A stretch of DNA of 64,000 bases from Pedobacter sp. Leaf170. Lineage in GTDB: Bacteria; Bacteroidota; Bacteroidia; Sphingobacteriales; Sphingobacteriaceae. Position 1 is the first letter of the stretch; every line of letters starts with the position of its first letter. Below the pieces are notes generated by a model. The model was given only the letters and a program-made list of their open reading frames with translations, searched no databases and was not told where the DNA came from. Of this stretch, positions 1-8,376 are shown one piece after another. Where the stretch lies: assembly GCF_920984665.1 (NCBI RefSeq), contig NZ_CAKLBP010000002.1:124001-188000 (forward strand), read 5' to 3'. Position numbers and translations under genes: made by a program.

Positions 1-318
1 ATTCATGCTACGTATTTAAAAGCATCTACACATATTGGTAATCGGGTGTCTGTTGGTCATAATGCCATAGTGCATGGCTGTACAGTAAAGGATAATGTAT
101 TAATCGGTATGGGTGCAATAGTTATGGATAATGCAATTATCGAAGAATATTGCATTATTGCTGCCGGTTCTGTTGTTTTAGAAAATACAATTTGCGAAAC
201 CGGATTTTTGTATGCTGGTACGCCTGCAAAAAAAATAAAGCCCATTACTGATGAGCAAAGGGCTTTATTAAATAAGTTACCAGATAATTATATTATGTAT
301 TCTGGTTGGTTTATGTAA
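1..318 (+). CDS. Gamma-carbonic anhydrase-like hexapeptide-repeat protein, 5'-truncated by window edge
   Basis: The frame is open from base 1, so the gene starts before the window; the GTG at 46 is an internal Val codon. The visible 105 residues show left-handed beta-helix hexapeptide repeats (for example HIGNRVSVGHNAIVHGC and GAIVMDNAIIEEY, with the I/V/L-G-x spacing) followed by a short helical tail with GTPAKKIKPI. This is the layout of the gamma-carbonic anhydrase/PaaY/YrdA group, trimeric cytosolic proteins of the hexapeptide acyltransferase superfamily, and the GH pairs fit the zinc-binding surface of that group. Substrate cannot be told. Family is fairly sure; carbonic anhydrase activity is not shown. 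Confidence 0.8.
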   Translation: MHATYLKASTHIGNRVSVGHNAIVHGCTVKDNVLIGMGAIVMDNAIIEEYCIIAAGSVVLENTICETGFLYAGTPAKKIKPITDEQRALLNKLPDNYIMYSGWFM

Positions 319-564
319 TTATTTTCTATAATGCATTAGATGAGTTATAATAAATGCCAATAATATTATTGTAAATCCAATAATAAGTGCAATAACTTTC
401 CAGCTACTAACACTTTTTGGCTGATTTAGAATTGTAAATATAGCTGTACTTACTATTGATAAGCAAAATATTAATGATTTATCAGTAATCAAAAAAACTG
501 AACAAATTATTAGTTGAATTATTATGAAGCTAATTGCTAATTTCTTCTCTCTATTAAAATTCAT
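319..564 (-). CDS. Small hypothetical integral membrane protein
   Basis: About 81 residues if translation starts at the ATG at 564, which lies immediately after the stop of the upstream gene (566-568); an alternative ATG at 582 would overlap that gene. Three hydrophobic stretches (AISFIIIQLIICSVFLIT, IFCLSIVSTAIFTIL and VIALIIGFTIILLAFIITHL) predict about three membrane helices. I do not recognise a family. Tight spacing suggests co-transcription with the disrupted lipoprotein upstream. Existence as a real gene is plausible but rests only on the clean frame and membrane pattern. Confidence 0.5.
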   Translation of the reverse strand: MNFNREKKLAISFIIIQLIICSVFLITDKSLIFCLSIVSTAIFTILNQPKSVSSWKVIALIIGFTIILLAFIITHLMHYRK

Positions 565-565
565 A

Positions 566-1356
566 TTATGATATCGATGCACAATGATCTAATTGATAGC
601 CGGCAGTATTTAAACAATGATCGTAGCTTACAACAATTGCAGTAATTGCGACTTGCATTGTAATTTCAGCTACAACACTCCCTATTCCTGCTGTAGTTAC
701 TACCGCTAATATGCCAACTGTGATGGCAGATGCCATCTGTAAATTAAAATTGAATTCACATTCTCTCATTGCCATATTAAGCTGGTATAAGCAATCATCG
801 GCATAATTCAATTTTGTGAATGGTGCGTTCAGTGACATTAATTTGCTTGAATTTCTTTTAATATTTTCAAGCTTAATAATTTGATTTTCAGTGTTATTGT
901 TATTTAAAATATTAGATATGATATCCAATTGTTCTTTAGAAGTTAGTTTTTTAAAGTTAGGATATTTTTCAATGAAATTGCTTATTGCTTTTATTTCTGA
1001 ATTAATTAATTGCAGTATTTTATTTGGATCTCCATTTAGATGATTTGAAATAAATGACAAAACATCTTCTTTTGTTTTAGCGTTTTTTTTGAAATTGTTA
1101 ATGTCAGAGTCTGTAGTTTTTTCCTAATAATACCTTTGTCTACAATATCTAAAGAATTAAGCTTTGCTTCAGCTAGAAGTAATCTATTAGAATTTAGAAA
1201 TGTGTTGATGTTTTGGTCATCTTGCATTAAAATCTTGAAATCGTCTTCTGTTTTGAAATCATCTTCTTTTTTACATCCATTGGTGAATAGTGAAAGGATC
1301 AGGATTAAAGGAATTAATTTGTTTTCTGAGTTAAGTAGCGTTTTTAGTTTTATCAT
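566..1356 (-). pseudogene. Hypothetical lipoprotein gene split by an apparent frameshift
   Basis: Two reading frames on the minus strand appear to be one gene. The 5' part (1036-1356) begins with a lipoprotein signal ending in LFTNGC and carries a duplicated EDDFKTEDDFK stretch. The 3' part (566-1060) lacks a natural start, but its frame is open upstream as TTDSDINNFKKNAKTKEDVL, which joins smoothly after IIRKK of the first frame. The junction is a run of six A on the coding strand (T6 at 1117-1122); one extra A would give a protein of about 250 residues. The C-terminal part holds a hydrophobic segment (ASAITVGILAVVTTAGIGSV) and several Cys. Family not recognised. It may be a decayed gene or a homopolymer sequencing error. 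Confidence 0.6.
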
Positions 1357-1386
1357 TTTTTTATAATTTAATATTCTACTATAATA

Positions 1387-3027
1387 TTATTTATTATTAT
1401 TTGGTATAGTTAAATTATTTTCAATATCCCAGTTTGGTCTTAAAGATATTTCATCTTTTGAATACCAGATTTTTTCTGGTTGAGTGCCTGATTTTAGATT
1501 TCCTGTATCCCAGATTCCATTTTTATTATCATCATAAACTACTCTTATTAAGTATTTTGCAGCTGGATAATTATTAAAGTTCAGTTTGATGTTTGATCTG
1601 ATGGCATAAGATTTAATTAATACTTTCTTATCATTCAAAATTTCGATAATATAACTTTTTGAGGTATCTGGAACGGATACATTTAATGCAAGGTTTCCAT
1701 AATTATCGGCTGCATCTAAAGTAAACTTCTTTGTAAATTCCTTATTTTTAGAATTAAAAATCCCTGTAAATGCACCTGCAGCAAATTTGATATCATAATT
1801 CCTTTTTGCCTTCCATGGAAAAATAACGTAGTATTTTAGAAAGTCTGTACTATCTTTTAATAATTGAAAATTTGTGCGTTTTATGGAATCATCAAGTAGG
1901 GAAATTTTACTTTCATCGGCACTGGTAATCGGTAAAGGAAAATTCAGCGTGTAACGTTGATGTGGATTTAGCTTGCCGGCACCAGCATTATCAGTTGGTG
2001 TTAAATCTCTAACGTAAGTATCTTTCTTCGAGCGACTTAAATTTACAGTTTGCAATAATTTTCCCTGGTCTTTAATTGCTACTTTTATAGAGTCGAAACT
2101 TAAATCATTTAGCCATACTTTTGCCGAATCGTTGTTTTTACTAAAACGAAGCCTTTTGCCAACATCAACGCCCGCAGGCTCAGTTACTATTATATCTGGA
2201 TTTTTAAGTTGCTGTGTAAAGCTGAGGCTTATGCTACCATCGTTATTTAATTTACTATCTGTAACCCTAAATTCTGGAGATAACTCTTTAAAAACGCTTA
2301 GGTTAACATTTTCAACATTCTTTTCAATGTTAACCGGCTCTTTTAAATAGCCAACTTCATCGTTAATTTGTTGGTATACTTTATCTCCTCCACCTTTTGC
2401 TTCCTTAATTGCATACACTTTATATTTTCCCTTACGGAGATTATTTAGCTTATAATTTCCTGAGCTGTCTGTTAAAGTATAAATAGAAGGGCGTTTCTTA
2501 CCAAAAAGGGTATCTCGTTCTAAAGGAAATATAAGAACAGTAACATCCATTTCATCTTCACCTGTTAAGGCATTTGTTACCTTGCCGCTTAAAGAAAGCG
2601 AGTCAATTTCTGGACCGGTAGAAAATACATAACTAAAGTTTTTGAGCACATTACTTTCATTAATATCTGCAATAGATTTACCGAAATTTAAAGTGTAAGT
2701 TGTATTTTTCTCTAATGTATCTGCAATTGAAATTTCTAATGATCTTTTTTTGATTTTTAGAATTGGCGCCTTTTCCAATTCAGGTGAAATCGAAAATTCT
2801 TTAGTTTCATCTACTATTTTAAAATATTCATCAAATTCTATAACAATTTTTTTTGCGCTAAAATTTCTTGTCAGATTTTTCGGGCTAATGCTTAAAACTT
2901 TTGGTGGCGTTTTGTCTTGCGGTCCACCTGTAATTGGTTGTGGTGAAGCACAGCCGAAAGATAGACTAATAATCGCCAAAGCCATCAAATTTATTAGGTT
3001 AAAATACGGTGTTTTAATATTTGGCAT
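1387..3027 (-). CDS. Ig-like domain lipoprotein (SbsA/Big_5-type)
   Basis: A 546-residue predicted lipoprotein: an N-terminal hydrophobic signal ends in the lipobox SFGC (Cys about residue 26), followed by a Pro-rich PITGGPQDKTPP stretch. Residues about 42-140 form an Ig-like domain (KVLSISPKN, IVIEFDEYFKI, TTYTLNFGKSIADIN), resembling the SbsA Ig-like domain common in Bacteroidota envelope lipoproteins. A carboxypeptidase-regulatory-like stretch follows around residue 165-205 (TDSSGNYKLNNLRKGKYKVYA). Probably anchored in the envelope, role unknown. It sits upstream of mnmG transcription on the same strand after a 100-bp gap. Domain assignment is by pattern only. Confidence 0.8.
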   Translation of the reverse strand: MPNIKTPYFNLINLMALAIISLSFGCASPQPITGGPQDKTPPKVLSISPKNLTRNFSAKKIVIEFDEYFKIVDETKEFSISPELEKAPILKIKKRSLEISIADTLEKNTTYTLNFGKSIADINESNVLKNFSYVFSTGPEIDSLSLSGKVTNALTGEDEMDVTVLIFPLERDTLFGKKRPSIYTLTDSSGNYKLNNLRKGKYKVYAIKEAKGGGDKVYQQINDEVGYLKEPVNIEKNVENVNLSVFKELSPEFRVTDSKLNNDGSISLSFTQQLKNPDIIVTEPAGVDVGKRLRFSKNNDSAKVWLNDLSFDSIKVAIKDQGKLLQTVNLSRSKKDTYVRDLTPTDNAGAGKLNPHQRYTLNFPLPITSADESKISLLDDSIKRTNFQLLKDSTDFLKYYVIFPWKAKRNYDIKFAAGAFTGIFNSKNKEFTKKFTLDAADNYGNLALNVSVPDTSKSYIIEILNDKKVLIKSYAIRSNIKLNFNNYPAAKYLIRVVYDDNKNGIWDTGNLKSGTQPEKIWYSKDEISLRPNWDIENNLTIPNNNK

Positions 3028-3127
3028 TTTTAAGCGTTTTAAGGCGTTTTTAATGATTGTGGAACTTTTATATTAAAATAATTTTTTATTCAATTTAATT
3101 AGATATTCATAACCATTTGTAAATCAG

Positions 3128-4990
3128 CTACTTATTTATATAAACCATTAAAACTGATATATCTGATGGTGAAACTCCTGAAATACGGGAAGCCTGACCC
3201 AAAGTGCGTGGTTTTATTTTAAATAATTTCTCGCGAGCTTCTTTTGATATGGAAACGATTTTGTTGTAGTCAAAATCTGCTCGAATTTCTTTGTCTTCCA
3301 TTTTTAGCATTTTAGCTACAATTTCATTTTCTTTTTCAAAATAGCTTTCATATTTTATTTTGATTTCTGCCTGTTCAATGGTCTCTTCATCCAAGTCTTT
3401 TGTAGCTTCACTTAAAGGCTTACTTACTTTAATAATGTCTTGGATGCCGACATGAGGTCTGCCGATTAAACTGTGTATTTTTACATTTTGGTTTAATGTA
3501 CTAGAACCTAAGCTTTCAAGCATAGGATTTGCATCAGCCATTTCTATACCTTGATTTCGGGTGTATTTTACTAAAGCATCTGCAGCTGCAACTTTGTGTT
3601 TAACTTTTTCCAAACGTTCATCAGATATTAAACCTAATTCATGGCCAATAGGAGAGAGGCGAATATCAGCATTATCTTGTCTTAATAGCAAACGATGCTC
3701 AGCTCTGGAAGTAAACATTCTGTATGGTTCTTCTGTGCCTTTAGTTACCAAATCATCAATTAAAACACCAATATAACTTTCTGAGCGTTTCATTATCAGC
3801 TCATGTTTATCATTAATTTTTTGATGCGCATTTATACCCGCCATAAAGCCTTGACATGCGGCTTCTTCATATCCGGTAGTACCATTTATCTGGCCGGCTA
3901 AAAATAAATTCTTTATCAGCTTTGTTTCTAAGGTTAACGATAATTGGGTAGGAGGGAAGAAATCATATTCTATGGCATAGCCTGGTCTAAACATTTTAGC
4001 TTGTTCAAAACCCGGAATTAATCTTAATGCTTTAAATTGTACATCCTCTGGAAGTGATGTTGAAAAACCATTAACATAAATTTCACATGTATTCCATCCT
4101 TCTGGTTCAACAAAAATCTGGTGTCTATCTCTTTCTGCAAATCTGTTTATTTTATCTTCAATAGATGGACAATACCTCGGACCTAAACCTTTAATCCTGC
4201 CTGTAAACATTGGAGATTTTTCAAAGCCCTCTTTTAATGTTTCATGAACTTCACTATTGGTATAAGTAATCCAGCAACAACGTTGGTCAGTTGATACTAC
4301 TGTATCAGTAAAAGAGAATTTGCTTTTATCACTGTCGCCCCACTGCTCTTCCATTTTTATGTAGTCCAGGCTTCTACCATCAACTCTTGGTGGCGTTCCG
4401 GTTTTCATTCTGCCCGCTTCCATACCTAGTTCCACCAGTTGTTCTGTTATACCAGTAGATGATTTTTCGGCAGTTCTACCTCCTCCAAATTTCTTTTCTC
4501 CTATATGAATTATTCCATTTAAAAAGGTTCCATTAGTAAGAACAACAGCGGTGCTTTCAATTTCGATACCTAGAGATGTTTTCACACCATATACGGTATT
4601 GTCTTTAACTAATAAACCTACCACGTTATCCTGCCACATGTCAAGATTCTGAGTCTGCTCAAGTGCTAATCGCCACTCTTCGGCAAATTTCATTCTATCT
4701 ATTTGTGCTCTAGGACTCCACATTGCAGGTCCTTTCGATTTATTAAGCATTCTAAATTGAATGGTTGATTTGTCGGAGATTATACCTGAGTAACCACCCA
4801 TAGCATCAACTTCACGAACAATCTGACCTTTTGCAACACCACCCATAGCAGGATTACAGCTCATTTGTGCTATAGTTCCCATATTCATGGTGATCAGTAA
4901 AACCTTCGATCCTAAGTTGGCAGCAGCAGCAGCAGCTTCGCAGCCTGCGTGGCCGGCGCCAACAACAATCAAATCATATTTTGCAAACAT
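3128..4990 (-). CDS. mnmG: tRNA uridine-5-carboxymethylaminomethyl modification enzyme MnmG (GidA)
   Basis: MnmG works with the GTPase MnmE in the cytosol to install the (carboxymethyl)aminomethyl group at C5 of the wobble uridine of certain tRNAs, using FAD and methylene-tetrahydrofolate. At 620 residues it has the usual family length. The FAD dinucleotide-binding motif [10 protein letters not shown] is at about residues 11-20, the family signature [17 protein letters not shown] at about 50-66, [10 protein letters not shown] near 200 and the second nucleotide-binding segment [12 protein letters not shown] near 375; a helical C-terminal domain for MnmE/tRNA contact follows. The ATG at 4990 directly precedes the FAD motif. 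Its short upstream region carries two parS-like palindromes. Confidence 0.97.
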   Translation of the reverse strand: MFAKYDLIVVGAGHAGCEAAAAAANLGSKVLLITMNMGTIAQMSCNPAMGGVAKGQIVREVDAMGGYSGIISDKSTIQFRMLNKSKGPAMWSPRAQIDRMKFAEEWRLALEQTQNLDMWQDNVVGLLVKDNTVYGVKTSLGIEIESTAVVLTNGTFLNGIIHIGEKKFGGGRTAEKSSTGITEQLVELGMEAGRMKTGTPPRVDGRSLDYIKMEEQWGDSDKSKFSFTDTVVSTDQRCCWITYTNSEVHETLKEGFEKSPMFTGRIKGLGPRYCPSIEDKINRFAERDRHQIFVEPEGWNTCEIYVNGFSTSLPEDVQFKALRLIPGFEQAKMFRPGYAIEYDFFPPTQLSLTLETKLIKNLFLAGQINGTTGYEEAACQGFMAGINAHQKINDKHELIMKRSESYIGVLIDDLVTKGTEEPYRMFTSRAEHRLLLRQDNADIRLSPIGHELGLISDERLEKVKHKVAAADALVKYTRNQGIEMADANPMLESLGSSTLNQNVKIHSLIGRPHVGIQDIIKVSKPLSEATKDLDEETIEQAEIKIKYESYFEKENEIVAKMLKMEDKEIRADFDYNKIVSISKEAREKLFKIKPRTLGQASRISGVSPSDISVLMVYINK

Positions 4991-5005
4991 TGTATTTTCT
5001 ATTAA

Positions 5006-5021
5006 CGTTCCACGTGGAACA
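5006..5021. promoter_or_regulatory. parS-like ParB-binding site 1
   Basis: CGTTCCACGTGGAACA differs from the well-known bacterial parS consensus (TGTTNCACGTGAAACA) at the first base and at one half-site base; the inner 14 bases (5007-5020) are a perfect palindrome. It lies only 15 bp upstream of the mnmG start. parS sites load the chromosome-segregation protein ParB (Spo0J) and normally cluster near the replication origin. No parAB genes are in the window. Assignment is by motif match. Confidence 0.75.
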
Positions 5022-5049
5022 TGTATTTATTTTTCTAAGTTTCTGTATA

Positions 5050-5065
5050 TGTTCCACGTGAAACA
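5050..5065. promoter_or_regulatory. parS-like ParB-binding site 2 (consensus match)
   Basis: TGTTCCACGTGAAACA is an exact match to the Bacillus subtilis-type parS consensus. It lies 28 bp beyond site 1 in the 95-bp gap between mnmG and the ABC-F gene. Two such 16-mers so close together are very unlikely by chance. In many bacteria mnmG (gidA) lies close to oriC and the par locus, so the context supports the call. Confidence 0.85.
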
Positions 5066-5085
5066 TTTACATAAATTAGCTATTA

Positions 5086-6948
5086 TTAATTTTCAGATAA
5101 CTCTAACCACCTCAAAGTGTATTCATCTAAAAGTGCTTTTTGCTTTTCTATCTCCTCTGAAACTTCCTGTATTTTTTTATAATCTGCAGCATCGATAGTA
5201 AGTAATTTTGCAGTTAGCTCAGCTATTTTGGCTTCTGCTTGCTCTATGCTTTGTTCGCTTTCTTCAAGCTCTTTCTGCTCCTTATAACTTAGTTTTTTAG
5301 TGCTTTTTGTATTTACAATATCAAGAACAGGTTCAACAGGCTTTTTAATTTCTGTTTTTTTAGGTTGTTCTAAACTCAATCTATATTCAGAATAATTACC
5401 GTTATATATTTTCACAACACCTTCGCCTTCCATTATAAAAAGCTGATCGCTCATCTTATCTAATAAATATCTATCGTGAGAAACAAGCATCAAAATACCA
5501 GGGAAATTCTCTAAAAATTCTTCTAATACATTAAGTGTATCAATGTCTAAATCGTTGGTTGGCTCATCCAAAATTAAGAAGTTTGGGTTTTGCATTAAAA
5601 CCTTCATCAAGTTTAATCGCTTCTTTTCACCACCACTTAATTTTTCTACCATGCCATGTTGTTTCTTTGGAGGGAAAAGAAAAAGAGTAAGTAGGGCAGA
5701 AGCAGTAATTACAGAACCATCTGCCATTTTAATATATTCGGCATCTGATTTAACAATATCAATTACTCTTTCTTTCGGATCAAATGTTAATCCGCCTTGT
5801 TTGTAATATCCGAAAACGGTGGTTTCACCAATATCAACTTTACCGGCATCTGGCTGAAGTTGGTTAGTAATAATGTTTAACAGCGTGGATTTGCCTGTTC
5901 CGTTTTTACCGGCTAAGCCAATTCTATCGCCTTTTTTAAAGGTGTAACTGAAATCATTTATAATCTGGCGGCCATCAAAAGCTTTTGCTATGTTTTCAAG
6001 TTCAATAATCTTACCGCCTTGGCGAGACATCTTCATTTTTAACGTAACACTTTGATTATCAGACTTTTTCTTTGTTTTTTCCTCTAAATCATAAAATGCA
6101 TTTATTCTGGCGTTAGATTTAGTCGCACGAGCTTGTGGCATACGCCTCATCCACTCCAACTCTTTCTTTAATAGCTGTTGGTTCTTGTGTAAAACGGTTG
6201 CATCAGAAGCCTCTCTTTCAGCCTTCTTCTCTAAGAAGTATGCGTAATTTCCATTATAGTTAAAAATCTTTCCGCCATCTAATTCTACAATTGTATTGCA
6301 AACATTATCTAAGAAATATCTATCATGAGTAACCAATAAAATTGTTTTCTGTCCGGTGGTTAAAAGTTTTTCTAACCATTCAATCGTATCAATATCTAAA
6401 TGGTTGGTCGGCTCATCCAAAACTAAAATTTCTGGATCTTCTATTAATAATTTGGCTAGAGCCAAACGTTTCTTTTGTCCGCCAGAAAGGGTAGATATTT
6501 TTTGTTGCAAATGAGTAATGCCCATTCTGTTCAAAATGGTTTTTATCTCATGCTCATATTCCCAGGCATTGTGTTCGCTTAGTTCTTCATATAAACGGTT
6601 AAGCGTTTTTTCGTCAGGGTTAGGATTTTCGATTAATTCTTCATATTCCTTAATCAACTGCTGTTGCTTATTCTCTAAAGAAAATATATGATCGCTAATA
6701 GAAAATCCTTCAGTAAACTGAGGTTCCTGATCTAAGAAACCGATTTTAACAGATTTATTTTTTACAATTTTTCCTTCGAGCGGAGGAAACCTTTCGGCTA
6801 ATAATTTTAAAAGTGTGCTTTTACCCGCACCATTAATTCCAACAAGCGCTACCCGCTGTCCGGAATTAATTCCTAGGGTTAAATTTTTAAATAGCCATTC
6901 ATCATGGTAGCCATGACCCAAACCTTCTGCCGCAATTAGTGTGCTCAA
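5086..6948 (-). CDS. ABC-F family ATPase, Uup-like
   Basis: ABC-F proteins are cytosolic twin-ATPase factors that bind the ribosomal E site and rescue or tune translation. This 620-residue protein has Walker A GINGAGKS at about 38-45, signature LSGGQKKRLALA near 155 and Walker B LVLDEPTNHLD near 175. A charged linker with the RMPQARATKSNA stretch lies near 270-285, and a second set follows (GKNGTGKS near 350, LSGGEKKRLNL near 440, LILDEPTNDLD). It has no membrane domain. The C-terminal 80 residues form a Glu/Lys-rich coiled coil (KLSYKEQKELEESEQSIEQ) typical of Uup. It is encoded upstream of mnmG in the same direction. Confidence 0.9.
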   Translation of the reverse strand: MSTLIAAEGLGHGYHDEWLFKNLTLGINSGQRVALVGINGAGKSTLLKLLAERFPPLEGKIVKNKSVKIGFLDQEPQFTEGFSISDHIFSLENKQQQLIKEYEELIENPNPDEKTLNRLYEELSEHNAWEYEHEIKTILNRMGITHLQQKISTLSGGQKKRLALAKLLIEDPEILVLDEPTNHLDIDTIEWLEKLLTTGQKTILLVTHDRYFLDNVCNTIVELDGGKIFNYNGNYAYFLEKKAEREASDATVLHKNQQLLKKELEWMRRMPQARATKSNARINAFYDLEEKTKKKSDNQSVTLKMKMSRQGGKIIELENIAKAFDGRQIINDFSYTFKKGDRIGLAGKNGTGKSTLLNIITNQLQPDAGKVDIGETTVFGYYKQGGLTFDPKERVIDIVKSDAEYIKMADGSVITASALLTLFLFPPKKQHGMVEKLSGGEKKRLNLMKVLMQNPNFLILDEPTNDLDIDTLNVLEEFLENFPGILMLVSHDRYLLDKMSDQLFIMEGEGVVKIYNGNYSEYRLSLEQPKKTEIKKPVEPVLDIVNTKSTKKLSYKEQKELEESEQSIEQAEAKIAELTAKLLTIDAADYKKIQEVSEEIEKQKALLDEYTLRWLELSEN

Positions 6949-7080
6949 TTTCTTTGTGTTTCGAATTTATAAAGGAAAATTGCAACAAAAGTACGGATAA
7001 AATATTTGAGACAATAAATTGTATTTATAATGCCTTACAATGCCGCTAAATATTGCATAATATTGATTGTTAAAAACCTT

Positions 7081-7109
7081 AAAAACAAAACAGCGGAGGA
7101 ATCGCTCCG
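7081..7109 (-). terminator. Intrinsic terminator after the DUF2807 gene
   Basis: On the minus strand the stem GCGGAG/CTCCGC (7104-7109 with 7092-7097, loop of six) is followed by TGTTTTGTTTT (7081-7091). It stands about 45 bp beyond the stop of the DUF2807 gene, as expected for a Rho-independent terminator. Confidence 0.7.
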
Positions 7110-7151
7110 CCGCTGCTTCTATCATTAACTAAAACTAAACTTATCTTCTAT

Positions 7152-7784
7152 TTAGATTATTGTTTCCAATAACTCTAACTTTACATCATTAAAACGGTTC
7201 GCATTATAAATAACAATTAGAGCAGTACTCACATTGCTATCCGTTGCTGTAAAATCGTTCATGCCAACCTTTGCCGATGAACTTAAAACAGCATTGTAAC
7301 TATCTGTATTTCCGCTTAAATTAAGCTTGCTGCTGCCATTCACATTTGTGTTTAAACTAATGGTGTTCGCTGTAATATCTGCAGTGGCTTTATCATTTAA
7401 AACCACAGTAAGGTTTAAAAGGTTAAAATTACCCGAAGTTTTAACGGATGCATTATTAGATGCTTCGATGTCTGTAATATTATTTACGTGTGCAATAACG
7501 GTTAAAGCCTCAGCATTAAACGAACTAATTCTTAACTCGCCATTTTGCTGTTGTACAAGTGCATTTTTAGTGTAATAATTATCATAAACCTCAACACTCT
7601 CTTTAGCGTCCTGTACTAAAATCAATTTCACATTTCCACTGATTTTAATTTTGCTGATATTTTTTACTGCAGTTAAATTGGTATAACTGTTTGTATTTTC
7701 TGTTGCATTTGCTGCTACACTTACAGAACCTAAAACCAAAGTTGTTAAAGCTGCTGCGAATAAATTTTTGATAGAATTTTTCAT
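7152..7784 (-). CDS. DUF2807-type (GIN domain) secreted protein
   Basis: The start is set at the ATG at 7784, giving MKNSIKNLFAAALTTLVLGS, a clear Sec signal peptide; the longer frame up to 7862 adds an implausible Cys-rich leader. The mature part (about 185 residues) has short repeating beta-strand units (VKNISKIKISGNVKLILVQ, then INGS/NAS/SAK turns), the pattern of the DUF2807 'putative auto-transporter adhesin head GIN' domain common in Bacteroidota, a right-handed beta-solenoid. Likely periplasmic or surface-exposed. Function unknown. It is monocistronic, followed by its own terminator. Confidence 0.8.
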   Translation of the reverse strand: MKNSIKNLFAAALTTLVLGSVSVAANATENTNSYTNLTAVKNISKIKISGNVKLILVQDAKESVEVYDNYYTKNALVQQQNGELRISSFNAEALTVIAHVNNITDIEASNNASVKTSGNFNLLNLTVVLNDKATADITANTISLNTNVNGSSKLNLSGNTDSYNAVLSSSAKVGMNDFTATDSNVSTALIVIYNANRFNDVKLELLETII

Positions 7785-8302
7785 GACTGTATATTTTAAA
7801 TTTCTTAAATCTTTTTGTTGTTGTTTTGTATATAAGACTGCACATGCGCAAAAACGTTGCACAAGAAATGGCTGTATTATACCAGCTTGGATATATTATA
7901 GACGAACGCCAGTAATTATTAGACGAAACCAAAGAAAAAAAATAATTAGAAAAGCAATTTTCTGTGATAACAGGATACAACAGCCCCGCCTGCCTACCGC
8001 AGGCAGGCTTTTTGCTACAACAAAAGCAGAAAAAGCTTTTGGTTTCCCCGGCAATCGGGTTTAATTACAAAGTATCCGGTTTTTGGGTTTGGCTTGTTGC
8101 CCGGCAAGCGCCAATAGCAGCAAAAAAATGGAGTGTGTAAACGGGATTTAGTGAAAATATTCCGATTTAGGTCCTGCTGGAATTTATTACTTCTGCTAAC
8201 CTACAGGTTTCATCGGGAATTGGAACGAGTGCCCTACTGGCAATAAAGTTGTTGCTAATATTGCTTTACAAAAGATTAAACAACTGTCAATCAATTTTTT
8301 AC
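7785..8302. other. Intergenic region with a dispersed repeat
   Basis: About 520 bp without a convincing gene between the DUF2807 start and the ppc terminator. The first ~80 bp hold the DUF2807 upstream region. Position 7983-8062 is one copy of a dispersed element whose second copy lies inverted at 29427-29506. The stretch from 8063 to 8300 has short GC-richer patches (for example TTGCCCGGCAAG) with no coding signal that I can support. Confidence 0.6.
7983..8062 (-). repeat. Dispersed ~80-bp repeat with CCTGCCT/AGGCAGG hairpin, copy A
   Basis: Contains the inverted repeat GCCTGCCT..AGGCAGGC (7988-8008). Read on the minus strand it matches 29427-29506 over about 80 bp: AAACCCGATTG, then CAAAAGCTTTTTCTGCTTTT, then the hairpin and GGGGC. 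Likely a non-coding intergenic repeat family. Confidence 0.75.
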
Positions 8303-8354
8303 AAAAAAAACGAAGCAATTTTAGGCTATTCTATATAACCTTTTATTGCTTCGT
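8303..8354 (-). terminator. Terminator after ppc
   Basis: On the minus strand ACGAAGCAAT (8345-8354) pairs with ATTGCTTCGT (8310-8319) and is followed by a run of T (8303-8309). It lies 22 bp after the ppc stop codon. The loop is long (25 nt). Confidence 0.7.
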
Positions 8355-8376
8355 TAATAATAAGAATTGAATGATA

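Noticed and set aside
7645..8064. Open frames of 98 and 111 codons around the DUF2807 start
   Set aside because: They overlap the signal-peptide end of the DUF2807 gene or run through the dispersed repeat, and their composition (Cys/Phe/Lys-rich) is not protein-like.
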